The notes: a model not told the origin generated them from the letters alone. Shown: positions 1-10,116, counted from the first letter of the stretch. The stretch: 64,000 nt of DNA from an uncultured Collinsella sp. (GCA_900541065.1 UQIE01000010.1:1-64000), one strand, 5' to 3'. Translations and numbers: made by a program.

Positions 1-58
1 CGGTCTTTCATGCAGCAGGGGCTCTCAATGTTTTTATGTCCTGCTCATATCGTCTGTG

Positions 59-89
59 CCGGCAGAAAGGGACTGTCCCCAACTGCCGG
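59..89. repeat. Intergenic palindrome with GGGAC/GTCCC core
   Basis: Arms CCGGCAG and CTGCCGG (59-65 and 83-89) enclose a GGGACTGTCCC core. It lies upstream of the first kinase gene. Related palindromes recur at 10117-10160 and 12995-13027, so it is probably one of a family of intergenic hairpins. It may end an upstream gene outside the window; there is no T-run. Confidence 0.55.
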
Positions 90-176
90 GCGGGAGCGTT
101 TAGCGGTACAGCTGCCGACTGGGCAGGCTGAGCTGGTATCCTTATGCGGTAATGTCTCGATTCGTTAGGATTGCAT

Positions 177-2981
177 GTGAGAGCTGCCACTGTCCTTCGT
201 TCAGTTATATATCGCACCCTGGCCGTCGCGCTTGCTGCGCTCGCCGTACTGAACACCATCATGCCCGCCCCCGCCTATGCCGCCAATACCGATCAGCAAG
301 TCAAGACGGTCCGCGTCGGCTGGCTCGTCAGCAACGAGGGCTTCCAGGACGGCACCCCCGGCGAGCGTCTCTCGGGATGGGGTTACGAGTACCTCCAGAC
401 TCTGTCGTACTACACGTCCGGCTAGCGGTACGAATACGTCTCCGGCACCTTCACCGAGCTTATGGACATGCTCGAGGCAGGCGAGATCGACCTCATGCCC
501 AACATCTCCTACTCCGAGGAACGTGCCCAAAAGCTGCTCTTTTCCTCGAACCCCGAGGGCACCGAGCGCTACTACATCTACGCCAGGCCCGACCGTGACG
601 ACCTTGCAAAGGGTGACCCTCAAGCACTCCAGGGTCTCACTATCGGTTGCAACCCCGACGTCATGCAAACCTTCGTTGGCCAGCAATGGCTCGCCAGCGA
701 AGGAATCGCCTGCACATACAAGGAGTATGACGGAGGATCCGATCTCTTTGACGCGCTCGCAAACGACGAAGTCGATGCCGTCATCATGAACGACACAATC
801 TCGTCGCCCAATGCCTCCCCCATGTTCTACATTGGTTCGAACGACTACTACTTTGCCGTTCCCAAAAGCCGCCCCGACCTGATGGACGACATCAATGCTG
901 CCATGACGGCAATCGCCCGCGTCAACCCACGCTATAACGACGAAGTAAAATCTCACTACTCGACCCAAAACAGCGGCTCATCATCGCTCAACGGACCCGA
1001 ACGCTCCTGGCTCAAAGCAAATGACAACACCATCACGCTCGGCTACATTACGGGCAAACTCCCCTACTGCAACGAGAACGAAGACGGCGAAATGGAAGGT
1101 TCGCTCGCATCGCTTGCGACGACGCTGCACGATAAATTTGGCATTACGGTCAAAACCGTCGCCTTTGATAGCTACAAGATGATGTCAAAGGCCCTGTCAA
1201 AGGAAAGCATAGACGTTGCGCTGCCGGTATACCGAGATTACTGGTTTGCCGAGCAAACAGGCGTTGTGCAGTCGATATCGTTGGGGACCATATCCCTCAC
1301 CGCCATCCATACCGGCAGCAACCTGAACAAAGACCTTCAGAACATCGCCTGTACCAAATCATCGTTTGTCAACAAAAATGCACTTGAAAGTCTGTTCCCC
1401 ACAGCGACCGTAACCGAATACCAATCCGACGATGAAGCGTTCGACGCCCTCAGGAAGGGAACGGCGCACTGCATCGTCGCTCCCAGTTCACGCGTAAAAA
1501 CCATCGGTGACCGTTACGATCTCGAGGACTGCGAGACGACCGAGCTCCCTGACACCTGTGAGCTCTCGTGCTGGATTTCGCGCGGAAAACCCGAGCTGTT
1601 GGGAATCATCAACAAGGGCATCATCAATGCCGGAGAATCGCTCTCCGCAAGCAATTTCTCCTCCACGTCGTACACGGCCCAGGAATCCAACACGCTTCAA
1701 TTCCTTTATCGCAACCGCACCGCCATTGCAGCTACCCTCATCGGTATGTTGTCGGTCGGCATCGTCCTGCTCATCTGGGCGCTCGTACGCGCTCGAACCG
1801 AGCGCAAAAAAGCCGATGCTGCCAACGCCGCTAAGACGGCATTCCTCACGCGCATGAGCCACGACATCCGTACGCCGCTCAACGGTATCCTGGGCCTTAT
1901 CGAGATCGAGGAATTGAAGGAAGGCGATATGCAAGTCGCCCGCGAGAGCCGTGCCAAGGCGCGCGTTGCCGCCAATCACCTGCTCTCGCTGATCAACGAC
2001 ATCCTCGAGATGGGCAAAATCGAAGACCGCAAGCTAACACTGGAGCATGCGCCTTTTAACCTCAAAGAGCTCTGTGACGATACGCTAGTGCTGTGCAAGC
2101 CCCGCGCGTCCAGTAACGGCATCACAATGCAGGACAATAGTCTGCCGTACGCCACGGGGCCATACATGATCGGCAGTCCCACCCATATCCGACAGATCAT
2201 GATCAACCTGTTAGACAACAGCATTAAGTACAACAAGCACGGCGGCTCCGTCACCTTTAGCTCAAAGACCAAGCCACTCGACAACGGGCGCGCGCTCTTT
2301 TGCTTTAGCGTTTCGGATACCGGCATTGGCATGGCTCCCGAGTTTTTAAAGCATATCTATGAGCCGTTTGCCCAAGAAGGTGACGATGCGCGCAGCAAGT
2401 TCCAAGGAACCGGCATGGGCATGCCAATCGTCAAGTCGCTTATTGAACTGATGGGCGGCACCATCGAAGTCACCAGCGAACTCCATGTGGGCACCACGTT
2501 CTACGTGGAAATTCCGCTCGATATCGACAAGAACCCCCGGGCGCGGACGGATACGGTCGAGAAGGCGCTCGACTGCTCGCTTGCCAACATGAACGTGCTG
2601 CTCGCCGAAGACAACGAATTGAATGCCGAGATTGCCCAGACGCTGCTAGAATCCGAGGGCGTCGTGGTCGCCCGCGCCGCCAACGGCAACGAGGTCGTCG
2701 ATCTGTACCTGTCGCATCCCGCCGGCAGCTTCGATGCGATCCTGATGGACATTATGATGCCGGGCATGGACGGCTATGAGGCAACCCGCACGATTCGTCT
2801 GAGCGAGAAGGTCGATGCAGCCGATATCCCCATCATCGCGCTCACCGCCAATGCCTTTGCCGAGGACGCCAAGGCGGCACACGATGCCGGCATGAACGCC
2901 CATCTGTCCAAACCACTCGACTTTAACAAGCTCAAAAACATACTCGCCCGCATCAAGAAAAACGGATCCGTTTCGCTATAG
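177..2981 (+). pseudogene. Hybrid sensor histidine kinase interrupted by an amber codon
   Basis: The GTG at 177 is chosen because AGGA at 167-170 sits 6 bases before it; a signal peptide ending near APAYA follows. The frame stays open to 2981 except for TAG at 423-425, where related proteins would be expected to have Trp (context YYTSG-stop-RYEYV). After the stop come the rest of two extracellular SBP_bac_3-type ligand-binding domains, a membrane helix (AATLIGMLSVGIVLLIW), a HisKA domain with SHDIRTPLNG (His codon 1860-1862), HATPase boxes (NLLDNSIKYN, DTGIGM, GTGMGM) and a C-terminal receiver with ILMDIMMPG (Asp codon 2748-2750). ATG 462 could restart translation but would lack the export signal and half of the first sensor domain. 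It is probably inactive unless the amber is read through. Confidence 0.85.
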
Positions 2982-3021
2982 TTTTTGCAGCAACCACGCA
3001 CGACCAGAAAGGAAGCCAACG

Positions 3022-3501
3022 ATGTTTAGGCCCTTACGTCGAAAGAAACGCGCCATCACCGACGAGGAAGCGCGCGAACTGCTCGCCACCTGCAAGCGCG
3101 GCGTCTTTGCCGTCAACGGCGACGATGGCTACCCGTACGCCATTCCCGTCAACTACTTCTTTGACGCCGAGCACGACAAGATTTATTTCCATGGCGCCAA
3201 GGCTGGCCACAAGGTCGACGCACTCAAGCGCGATGACAAGGTCTGCTTTACCGTTTACGGCAACGAGTGGTACAAGGACGGCGACTGGGCTCCCTACGTT
3301 ATGAGTACCGTGGTCTTTGGCCGTTGTCGCCTGGCAAATGACACCCCCGCGTTTATCGAGGACAAAGTCCGCCAGCTCGCGCTTAAGTACTACCCTTCTG
3401 CCGAGGAAGTCGAAGAGGAAATCGCCAAGGACATTAAGGGCGTCCAGCTCTACGAGATTACGATTGAGCATCTCTGCGGTAAGCAGATTCAGGAAAAGTA
3501 A
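3022..3501 (+). CDS. Pyridoxamine 5'-phosphate oxidase-like flavin-binding protein (NimA type)
   Basis: This 159-residue soluble protein has the split-barrel fold signature of the PNPOx/NimA family: RGVFAVNGDDGYPYAIPVNY near residues 29-48 and IYFHGAKAGHKVDAL near 56-70. Members bind FMN or related cofactors, and some reduce nitro-compounds; substrate cannot be told from sequence. AGAAAGGAAG lies 8-15 bases before the ATG. It starts 40 bases after the broken kinase gene and ends just before a bidirectional terminator shared with a convergent kinase gene, so it may be read from the kinase promoter. Confidence 0.8.
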   Translation: MFRPLRRKKRAITDEEARELLATCKRGVFAVNGDDGYPYAIPVNYFFDAEHDKIYFHGAKAGHKVDALKRDDKVCFTVYGNEWYKDGDWAPYVMSTVVFGRCRLANDTPAFIEDKVRQLALKYYPSAEEVEEEIAKDIKGVQLYEITIEHLCGKQIQEK

Positions 3502-3528
3502 GCCCCTCAGCAGGCCTCATCAATAGCA

Positions 3529-3568
3529 ATATGGCCCGGTTCCAACCCACCTTGGAACCGGGCCATAT
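3529..3568. terminator. Bidirectional hairpin terminator
   Basis: A perfect 17-bp stem (3529-3545 with 3552-3568, arms beginning ATATGGCCCGG) with a 6-base loop sits exactly between two convergent genes. Confidence 0.8.
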
Positions 3569-3570
3569 GC

Positions 3571-5763
3571 TTATGAAGCGTCGGCGGCGATGTGCGCTAG
3601 CGCCTCGACGAGCTCTTGCGAGCTCACAGGCTTGCTCAGGTGCGCGTTCATGCCCGCCTCGCGCGAAAGCCTGCGGTCGTCGGCAAAGGCGTTGGCGCTC
3701 ACGGCGATAATCGGTGTGGCCGCGGCATCCTCGCGATCGAGCGCTCGAATCTGACGCGTGGCCTCAAGGCCATCGATGCCCGGCATCATGATGTCCATCA
3801 ACACCACGTCGTACTCGTGCGGTGCGCTCGCGGCAAACGCCTCAACGGCAGACTCGCCATCCTTAGCATGCGTCACGACGGCACCGGCACGGCTGAGCGT
3901 AAACTGCGCGATCTCGGCATTCAGATCGTTATCCTCTACGAGCAAAACGCGCAAGCCCTGGAGCGCATCGCCATCGCCCCCATCCACGCGAACTGCCTGA
4001 GGAATCTCGGAGCGCTTGCATTTCTCGAACGGCAGGCGGATGGTAAACGTCGTCCCCTGCCCCAAGACGCTCGTAAAACTCATGGTTCCGCCCATAAGCT
4101 CGACCAACTGTTTTGCGATAGGCGCGCCCAGGCCAGTTCCCGATGAAGCGCCTTCCACCTGTTGCTCCTCACGGCAAAACGGCTCGTAGAGGTGCCGTTG
4201 GAACTCCTCGCTCATGCCAATACCGTTGTCGGCGATCGTGTATTCATAGACGGGGACGCCATCCGCTGGCTCCACCTCGCGGCACACCAGGCGAACATAG
4301 CCGCCCTGGCGGTTGTACTTGACGGCATTGCCGGCAATATTGAGCAACAAGCGCTTGAGGTGCGTCACGCTCACCCGAGCATAGGGATGATTAAGCGTCT
4401 GTTGGTCGCAGATAATTGTGACCAGACGCTCCTCGGCCTGGCGCTCCAGAATATCGCACACCTCGCGATTGAGGGCCACCAAATTTGCGGGCACGAGTTC
4501 CAAGTCAATCTGCCCGCTCTCCAGGCGACTCATATCCAGGGCCTCGTTGGCAAGGTCGAGCAGCAGTCCCGATGCCGTCCAGATTTTTGAGCGGCACTCA
4601 GTCTGCTTTTGCAGATCGTCCGCATTGGCATCGCCAACCTCGACCATGCCGCGAATGCCGTTGATGGGCGTGCGCAGATCGTGGCTCATGCGACGCAGAA
4701 ACTCTGTCTTTGCCGAGTTGGCAGACGAGGCCTCACGCGCCGCCTTTGCCAGCTTGTCGCCATAGTCGCGCTCCTGCTGCAGCAAGTCCGTCAAACGTCG
4801 ACGATCAGCGCGGCGGCGCACCGTCACAACAACGGCTATAACACCGCCGTAGAGCACCAGCACGCCGGCGGCAACAGCCGCGGCGACCTCAAAGTAGCGC
4901 TGCGCCGAGGCATAGGTGTACACATAGAATTTGTGCGCTTTTCCAAATGTGCCCAAATACCACTCGCCGTCGGCGTTAACCAATCTGACCTTACCAGCCA
5001 GGCATCGATCCTTAATACCGTCGACAATGAAGACATCCGTCGCAGGCAGATCGAACACGCCCAATACGGTGGGTTCAACGGCATTGGTCGCAACGACCTT
5101 GCCGTCGCTTTCGATCACGATATTGCCGCTATCGATGGTTTCATAGCCTTCGAGCAAACTCTGCAGTTTGAGCGTATTGCTTGCAACCGCCTTCGCGCTC
5201 TGATGCCTTACCGCGATAACGATACCCTCGCCATCCCGCCGGGTCACGCAACCAATGTCTGCAACCGAATCATCCGAAAGCGTAATGCGGGCGGTATAGG
5301 ACTTAAGCGGATGAGTTGCCACCTCCAGCACGGGCGCTTCCTTGAGATACGTAGCAAGCGACTCGTAACCCACATCGCCCGTCGAGGACTCGGACACCAA
5401 ATTGCCCGATGCATCCGTCACAATCAGCGCGCTCACGTTGAACTGGTCGGCGTATTGCTCCAGCATGGCGTTATCCACCGAACCGTCGCGCTCCATATCG
5501 CGAGCAGCCTCTCCGGCAATCTCCATAACGCGAATCAGGTTTTTGGTCGCATAGGCGCTGTTGAACGCGTCGTAGGAAAGGCTCTGCGTCGCCACGTAAT
5601 CGACAACGTCGGCAAAGCGCTGCTCGGCTTGGGCCGTCGTGTAACCGTAGCTCATCATGCCGGCAACAACCGAGAGCGCTATCCCCAGCAGAGCGACAAG
5701 GAGCCATGCCCCTGCCGAACGATTGGTCCGCTCCTGAGCGGCGTGGTCGAGCGCATCGATCAT
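3571..5763 (-). CDS. Membrane hybrid sensor histidine kinase
   Basis: This 730-residue kinase has a helix near residues 20-42, an extracellular Cache-like sensor region to about 290, a second helix near 293-315, HisKA (SHDLRTPING, His361), HATPase (NIAGNAVKYN, DNGIGM, GTGLGAPIAKQL) and a receiver ending in VVLMDIMMPG (Asp657) and SKPVSS. There is no output domain, so signal must pass to an unseen protein or be consumed by the receiver. The ATG overlaps the stop of the binding-lipoprotein gene upstream (ATGA), which implies translational coupling and that the lipoprotein is its ligand-sensing partner. The layout mirrors, in two genes, what the broken gene at the window start does in one. Confidence 0.9.
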   Translation of the reverse strand: MIDALDHAAQERTNRSAGAWLLVALLGIALSVVAGMMSYGYTTAQAEQRFADVVDYVATQSLSYDAFNSAYATKNLIRVMEIAGEAARDMERDGSVDNAMLEQYADQFNVSALIVTDASGNLVSESSTGDVGYESLATYLKEAPVLEVATHPLKSYTARITLSDDSVADIGCVTRRDGEGIVIAVRHQSAKAVASNTLKLQSLLEGYETIDSGNIVIESDGKVVATNAVEPTVLGVFDLPATDVFIVDGIKDRCLAGKVRLVNADGEWYLGTFGKAHKFYVYTYASAQRYFEVAAAVAAGVLVLYGGVIAVVVTVRRRADRRRLTDLLQQERDYGDKLAKAAREASSANSAKTEFLRRMSHDLRTPINGIRGMVEVGDANADDLQKQTECRSKIWTASGLLLDLANEALDMSRLESGQIDLELVPANLVALNREVCDILERQAEERLVTIICDQQTLNHPYARVSVTHLKRLLLNIAGNAVKYNRQGGYVRLVCREVEPADGVPVYEYTIADNGIGMSEEFQRHLYEPFCREEQQVEGASSGTGLGAPIAKQLVELMGGTMSFTSVLGQGTTFTIRLPFEKCKRSEIPQAVRVDGGDGDALQGLRVLLVEDNDLNAEIAQFTLSRAGAVVTHAKDGESAVEAFAASAPHEYDVVLMDIMMPGIDGLEATRQIRALDREDAAATPIIAVSANAFADDRRLSREAGMNAHLSKPVSSQELVEALAHIAADAS

Positions 5764-6629
5764 GACAGGCCCTCCATATTCAAAAATGGCGAAGGGTCAT
5801 CAAAGTACTTTGACACCAGACGTTCCATGGTGCCATCGGCAAGCATTTCTTGGTAGGCATGAGTGAGCTTGACGTCGATGCCGCGCGTATCGTTGATATC
5901 GAAAGCGGTGCCCAAACCAACCTTTAGCAGCGGCTCATCCAAAATGCGATATGTCACACCATAGTCTTTTTCGTAGGTGAGGAACGAGGACTCATGCGCG
6001 GCGACAGCGTCGACCAGGCCCTCGACGAGCGCCGGGTTCAGATATGAACCGTCCGAAAAGCAATAGAGTTCCTTGATCTGCGGAACGTTTTCATTTGTGC
6101 GATTGAGCAAAATGCCCTCGGGCTTGGTGGTGGACTGAACCGCCACGATCTTATCCTCAAGATCGGCAAGCGTGTAGATATCGCTCTCGGGATCGACCGC
6201 GACCACCTGACGGCTCGCAAGGTACGGGCCAGCCCAACGATACTCGTTTTCGCGACCCGTCATGCTAAAGCTGCCCATGACGCAATCGAGCTCGCCGTTC
6301 GCCAGCAGTTCTTTCTTCTTTTCCCAATCGATCAGCTGGTATTTTGGCTTGTAACCAATGCGGGCCAAAGCCTCGGTTAATATCTCGACGTCCAGGCCAA
6401 CGATATCGCCGTACTCGTCGGCATACACAAACGGTGGATAGAGGTCGCTGCCGACGTTGAGCGTCTTAAGATTGTCGTCCTTGACCTGCGAGGCGTCCGG
6501 GGCTTTTGATGCTGGCGTCGAGGCTTCGTCATTGTGCCCGGAACAGCCAGCTATCGCTATGACAAAGGCACTCGCCACTGCAAGCGCAGCAAACAACGAA
6601 ATGGCAACCGAGCGACGGGGTCTTTTCAT
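5760..6629 (-). CDS. Periplasmic-type solute-binding lipoprotein (SBP_bac_3)
   Basis: The ATG at 6629 follows GGAG by 4 bases. A signal peptide with lipobox IAGCSGHN is followed by an amino-acid-binding-type fold: LNVGSDLYPPFVYADEYGDIVGLDVEIL, ELDCVMGSFSMTGRE, VAVQSTTKPEG. It is about 289 residues, usual for the family. No permease or ATPase gene lies nearby. Instead it overlaps a hybrid kinase gene by 4 bases, so it more likely senses a small polar ligand and reports to the kinase than feeds a transporter. Confidence 0.85.
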   Translation of the reverse strand: MKRPRRSVAISLFAALAVASAFVIAIAGCSGHNDEASTPASKAPDASQVKDDNLKTLNVGSDLYPPFVYADEYGDIVGLDVEILTEALARIGYKPKYQLIDWEKKKELLANGELDCVMGSFSMTGRENEYRWAGPYLASRQVVAVDPESDIYTLADLEDKIVAVQSTTKPEGILLNRTNENVPQIKELYCFSDGSYLNPALVEGLVDAVAAHESSFLTYEKDYGVTYRILDEPLLKVGLGTAFDINDTRGIDVKLTHAYQEMLADGTMERLVSKYFDDPSPFLNMEGLS

Positions 6630-6773
6630 CAAGCTCCAGACGATCCTGTTTACAGACTGAAATGGTTAAAGATAATAGCAAACAAAACCACACGAGTGCC
6701 CAATTGTTACAGACGCTTTACCATGTGGGACCTTCTAGCCGACTTGACAGAAGGCCCCGCATGCAGTGCTCGC

Positions 6774-7988
6774 TTACCGTGCATTAAAAACGTAGCGGTC
6801 CAAGCGGTCGCACGCTTCCCTTACGCGCGAAAGCGGCAGCGCCAGATTCACGCGAATGTGGCAGGGTCCGTGGAACGGGCGGCCGTCCTGATACCCCACG
6901 CCCACGCGCGCGCCCTCGTCGAGCAACCACTGAATATCGCGGCCATGCTCGCGACACCACTCAGTGCAGTCCAGAAACACCATGTACGTGCCCTGCGGAC
7001 GCGAATAAGACACGCCCTCAAAATGCTCGTCCACGTAATTGCAGAAGTACTCGATATTGCCGGCAAGCACCTGGTTGAGCTCGTCAACCCACTCGTAGCC
7101 TTGCGGCTGGTAGGCACCGATAAGCGCATGCATGGAGAGGACGTTCATCTCGTTGTAGTGAGTCTTGTCGGACACGGCGCACACGCGGTCGCGCAGCGTC
7201 TCGTTGTAGATGATGTGACAGCTGCCGACCAGACCCGCCAGGTTAAACGTCTTGCTGGGCGCGTAGAGGGCAACCGTGCGCATGCGGGCGTCCTCGCTCA
7301 CCGACTGCGTCGGGATATGCTTGTGACCCGGCAGGATGATATCGGACCAAATCTCATCCGAGATCACCACGCAATCGTGCTGGCGATAGATGTCCATGGC
7401 GCGCTCGATCTCGTCACGCTCCCATACGCGGCCGCAGGGATTGTGCGGCGAGCAGAACACCGCGGCATGGATGTGGTTTTGGGCGAGTTTGCGCTCCATG
7501 TCCTCAAAGTCCATGCGCCACACGCCCTGGTCGTCGAGCTTAAGCGGGCTGTGGACAATACGATAGCCCGCGGCCTCGATGGACTTGGTAAAGCCGATGT
7601 AGGTAGGGCTGTGGACCAGCACCGCATCGCCTGGCTGGACATACGCGCGTAGCGTCGACACGACACCGCCCAGCACGCCGTTTTCGTAGCCGATATGTTC
7701 AGGGCGCAGGCCCTCGACGCCATTGCGGCGGCCCTGCCATTCGATGATGCGGTCGAAGTACTCGGGGCGCGGATTGAAATAGCCAAACATGGGGTGCTGG
7801 GCACGCTGAATGATGTGCTCCTGGACCGTGGGCACCGTGGCAAAATTCATGTCGGCCACCCACATGGGAATGCGGTCGAAGCCCTCGTCGGGTGCGTTCG
7901 GAGCCATACCGGGGATCTCGCCCCAAGAGTCAACGGCGATGGAGTCCATGCCGTGGCGGTCGATAAGCGAGCTAAAGTCGTATTTCAT
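6774..7988 (-). CDS. PLP-dependent aminotransferase, MalY/PatB (cystathionine beta-lyase) type
   Basis: A 404-residue fold-type I PLP enzyme. The ATG at 7988 is preferred over a TTG-type extension because GGGAG lies 6 bases upstream. Family marks are MWVADMNFATVP near the N-terminus, CSPHNPCGRVW, VVISDEIWSDI and the PLP lysine in APSKTFNLAG (Lys246). MalY/PatB enzymes cleave C-S bonds of cystathionine or cysteine, and some moonlight as regulators; no partner regulator is seen here. It is transcribed alone, leftward, with 140 bases between its end and the lipoprotein gene. Confidence 0.88.
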   Translation of the reverse strand: MKYDFSSLIDRHGMDSIAVDSWGEIPGMAPNAPDEGFDRIPMWVADMNFATVPTVQEHIIQRAQHPMFGYFNPRPEYFDRIIEWQGRRNGVEGLRPEHIGYENGVLGGVVSTLRAYVQPGDAVLVHSPTYIGFTKSIEAAGYRIVHSPLKLDDQGVWRMDFEDMERKLAQNHIHAAVFCSPHNPCGRVWERDEIERAMDIYRQHDCVVISDEIWSDIILPGHKHIPTQSVSEDARMRTVALYAPSKTFNLAGLVGSCHIIYNETLRDRVCAVSDKTHYNEMNVLSMHALIGAYQPQGYEWVDELNQVLAGNIEYFCNYVDEHFEGVSYSRPQGTYMVFLDCTEWCREHGRDIQWLLDEGARVGVGYQDGRPFHGPCHIRVNLALPLSRVREACDRLDRYVFNAR

Positions 7989-8099
7989 GCTGAGCTCCCG
8001 TGCAAAGTGATTGTTTTGGTAGGCGTTATTGTCCACCAGCGTGGGAAGTTTTGGCGCGGAGTTTGGCGCTTAATTTGACGGGTGCGGACGAATGGCTGG

Positions 8100-8846
8100 T
8101 TAGTCTTGCGCGTCGTTGACGGCGACTACGGTTAGCTGGGTTTCGTCGACCGTAAACGATATGTCGAGCCCGGCGTAGGCCAGATGATAGACGCGGTTTG
8201 GCTCGTGCTTGCTGCCCGCGCGGCGCGGATCTTGGCGTAGAACCTCGACCAGACCGGGGAGCTTTGCGCTTGGGATTTTGTCTTGTAGTGTTTGCGAGAA
8301 CTCGACGTCGAGCTCTTGCCACGGGGCGTCCTCAATCCAGCCGCCCGTTGCATCCGGGTGGCAGTCCGCAAACGGAATGTAGGGCTTAATGTCGTAGATG
8401 GGCGTGCCGTCGCGCAGGTCGGCCCCCAGCACATGGATGATGGGGCCGTTGCCGGTGAGCTCAACGCGATCGAGCTTGACGCAGGTAAGCCCGATGGGAT
8501 TAGGGCGAAACGGACTGCGCGTGGCAAAGACACCCACGCGCTCGGCTCCACCCAAACGCGGCGGGCGCACGGTTTTCGACCATTTTGCGTTGGTTCCGGA
8601 CCTGTCCTGCGACTTGGCATCGGCAGCTATGTCCTTAGCCGTGCCGCCGGGCGTTCCGTTTTCAAAACGCCACAGCAGCCATAGGTGAGAGAAGAAGTCC
8701 AGACCCTCAACCGCTGCATTGGAGGCAAATTCCGGCTCAAAGACGATGTGTCCCTGCAGATGAGGCGCCAAAAAGCTGTTGCGCGGAATGCCGAACTTCT
8801 GCGGCAGATCGGTATGTATGTGTGCAATAGGTTCCATGCCGGCCAT
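8100..8846 (-). CDS. trmO: tRNA (N6-threonylcarbamoyladenosine37-N6)-methyltransferase TrmO
   Basis: This 248-residue protein has the TsaA/TrmO fold: an N-terminal IAHIHTDLPQKFGIPRN segment, HLWLLWRFE, then the signature RSPFRPNPIGL with LLGAD-type strand LGADLRDGTPIYDIKPY, and a C-terminal arm. TrmO uses SAM to methylate t6A at position 37 of certain tRNAs. Two ATGs are possible (8846, MAG-MEPIAH, or 8837); neither has a clear ribosome site, so the message may be leaderless. It diverges from the XRE-family regulator gene 132 bases away. Confidence 0.88.
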   Translation of the reverse strand: MAGMEPIAHIHTDLPQKFGIPRNSFLAPHLQGHIVFEPEFASNAAVEGLDFFSHLWLLWRFENGTPGGTAKDIAADAKSQDRSGTNAKWSKTVRPPRLGGAERVGVFATRSPFRPNPIGLTCVKLDRVELTGNGPIIHVLGADLRDGTPIYDIKPYIPFADCHPDATGGWIEDAPWQELDVEFSQTLQDKIPSAKLPGLVEVLRQDPRRAGSKHEPNRVYHLAYAGLDISFTVDETQLTVVAVNDAQD

Positions 8847-8978
8847 TGTACGGCATGAAGGTGTGGGGCGTTGCGCGCAATTCTTCGCCGCGGTTCCCCG
8901 TCGTGCAACCAACGGTTGCTTGGAAGGGCACCTGCTGCCGCGTATGCTTAAGCCGCCAACCAGCAGAAAGGAGCCGCT

Positions 8979-9806
8979 ATGGCCTTTGCAGAAAAGCTCA
9001 TTGCCATCCGTCGCGCCCATCACCTTACCCAGGAGCAGCTCGCCGCCAAGCTCTTCGTCACACGCCAAGCCGTCAGCCGTTGGGAGCGCGGCGAAGTCAC
9101 CCCGGGTATCGACATGATGAAGCTCATTGCCGCCGTAACCGGAGAGCCGCTGCCCCACCTGCTCGAAATGCCCGAGCATTATTGCCAGAGCTGCGGCATG
9201 ATACTCACGCCCGACGACTGCGGCACCGACGCCACGGGCGCCACGACCGACCATTACTGCAAGTGGTGCTACGACCACGGCAAGTACACCTACGACACCA
9301 CCATGGAGGCGATGATTGAGGATTGTGCCCCGCGGCTGGCGCAAAACACCGGCATGTCGCTCGACGAAGCCGTCTCGCTCATGGGCGCCGTCCTGCCGCA
9401 ACTGGAGCGTTGGCGCACCGTGCAGGAAAACGAGGAGCGCTACGGTGCCGAAGCCCGGGCGCGCTATGGCGATGAGGCTATCGATGCGGCAAACGAAGCG
9501 CTGCTGGACATGGACCCCGAGACATGGAACGACATGAAGGAACTTGAACGCGCTATTCTGGGTCAGCTCTCGATTGCCATGGGCGACGGCGATGCGGATG
9601 GAAGCGAGGCTCGCAAGCTCGTCGCGATGCATCACCGCTGGATAGCTCTCAACTGGGGCAGCGAGCCCCAAGACGAGGCCTATCTGGGGCTCGCCCACGG
9701 CTACCTCGCCGATCAGCGCTTTATCGACTACTACGACAAGCCATGCGGCACCGGAGCCACGGCGTTTCTAGTTCAGGCCATCGAGTCGTCGTTGACGCGC
9801 GCATAG
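8979..9806 (+). CDS. Three-domain regulator: XRE HTH, zinc ribbon, TipAS-like ligand domain
   Basis: The 275-residue protein starts with an XRE helix-turn-helix (LTQEQLAAKLFVTRQAVSRWERGEV, residues 16-40). A putative zinc-ribbon follows with Cys69, Cys72, Cys94 and Cys97 (CQSCG, CKWC) and a GKYTYD tail. The C-terminal ~120 residues match the TipAS antibiotic-recognition fold (YGDEAIDAANEAL, MHHRWIALNW, LADQRFIDYYDK). TipAS normally sits behind a MerR-type HTH, so this combination is unusual. It probably represses or activates genes in response to a bound peptide or drug; GAAAGGAG is just upstream of the ATG. Confidence 0.8.
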   Translation: MAFAEKLIAIRRAHHLTQEQLAAKLFVTRQAVSRWERGEVTPGIDMMKLIAAVTGEPLPHLLEMPEHYCQSCGMILTPDDCGTDATGATTDHYCKWCYDHGKYTYDTTMEAMIEDCAPRLAQNTGMSLDEAVSLMGAVLPQLERWRTVQENEERYGAEARARYGDEAIDAANEALLDMDPETWNDMKELERAILGQLSIAMGDGDADGSEARKLVAMHHRWIALNWGSEPQDEAYLGLAHGYLADQRFIDYYDKPCGTGATAFLVQAIESSLTRA

Positions 9807-9857
9807 ACCGCGGCGGCTTTGGGTATTTCAATCAAAACCTCAACCGATTGGAGACCC

Positions 9858-10103
9858 ATGGCTACTGATCACGAGCTCGTGCTCTACGTTATGACCGGCT
9901 GCCCGTATTGCATAAAGGTCAAGCGCTTTCTGGCAGATAACGGCGTGACCATTCCCGAGCGCAATATCTCGACCGATTCCGATGCCGAACAGACACTCAT
10001 CGCCATCGGCGGAAAACGCCAGGTTCCCTGCCTGTTCATCGACGGCAAACCACTCTACGAATCGAGCGACATCATCGCATGGGCACAGGAGAACCTGCTC
10101 TAG
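9858..10103 (+). CDS. Glutaredoxin-like thiol-disulfide protein
   Basis: An 81-residue thioredoxin-fold protein with active site CPYC (LYVMTGCPYCIKVKRFL), the cis-Pro segment RQVPCLFIDG and a C-terminal ESSDIIAWA helix as in glutaredoxins. The ATG at 9858 is chosen over an upstream in-frame start because GGAG lies 4 bases before it and the fold begins there. It follows the TipAS-type regulator by 51 bases and is closed by a hairpin at 10117, so the two may share a transcript. Confidence 0.85.
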   Translation: MATDHELVLYVMTGCPYCIKVKRFLADNGVTIPERNISTDSDAEQTLIAIGGKRQVPCLFIDGKPLYESSDIIAWAQENLL

Positions 10104-10116
10104 TGCAACAGAGTCG

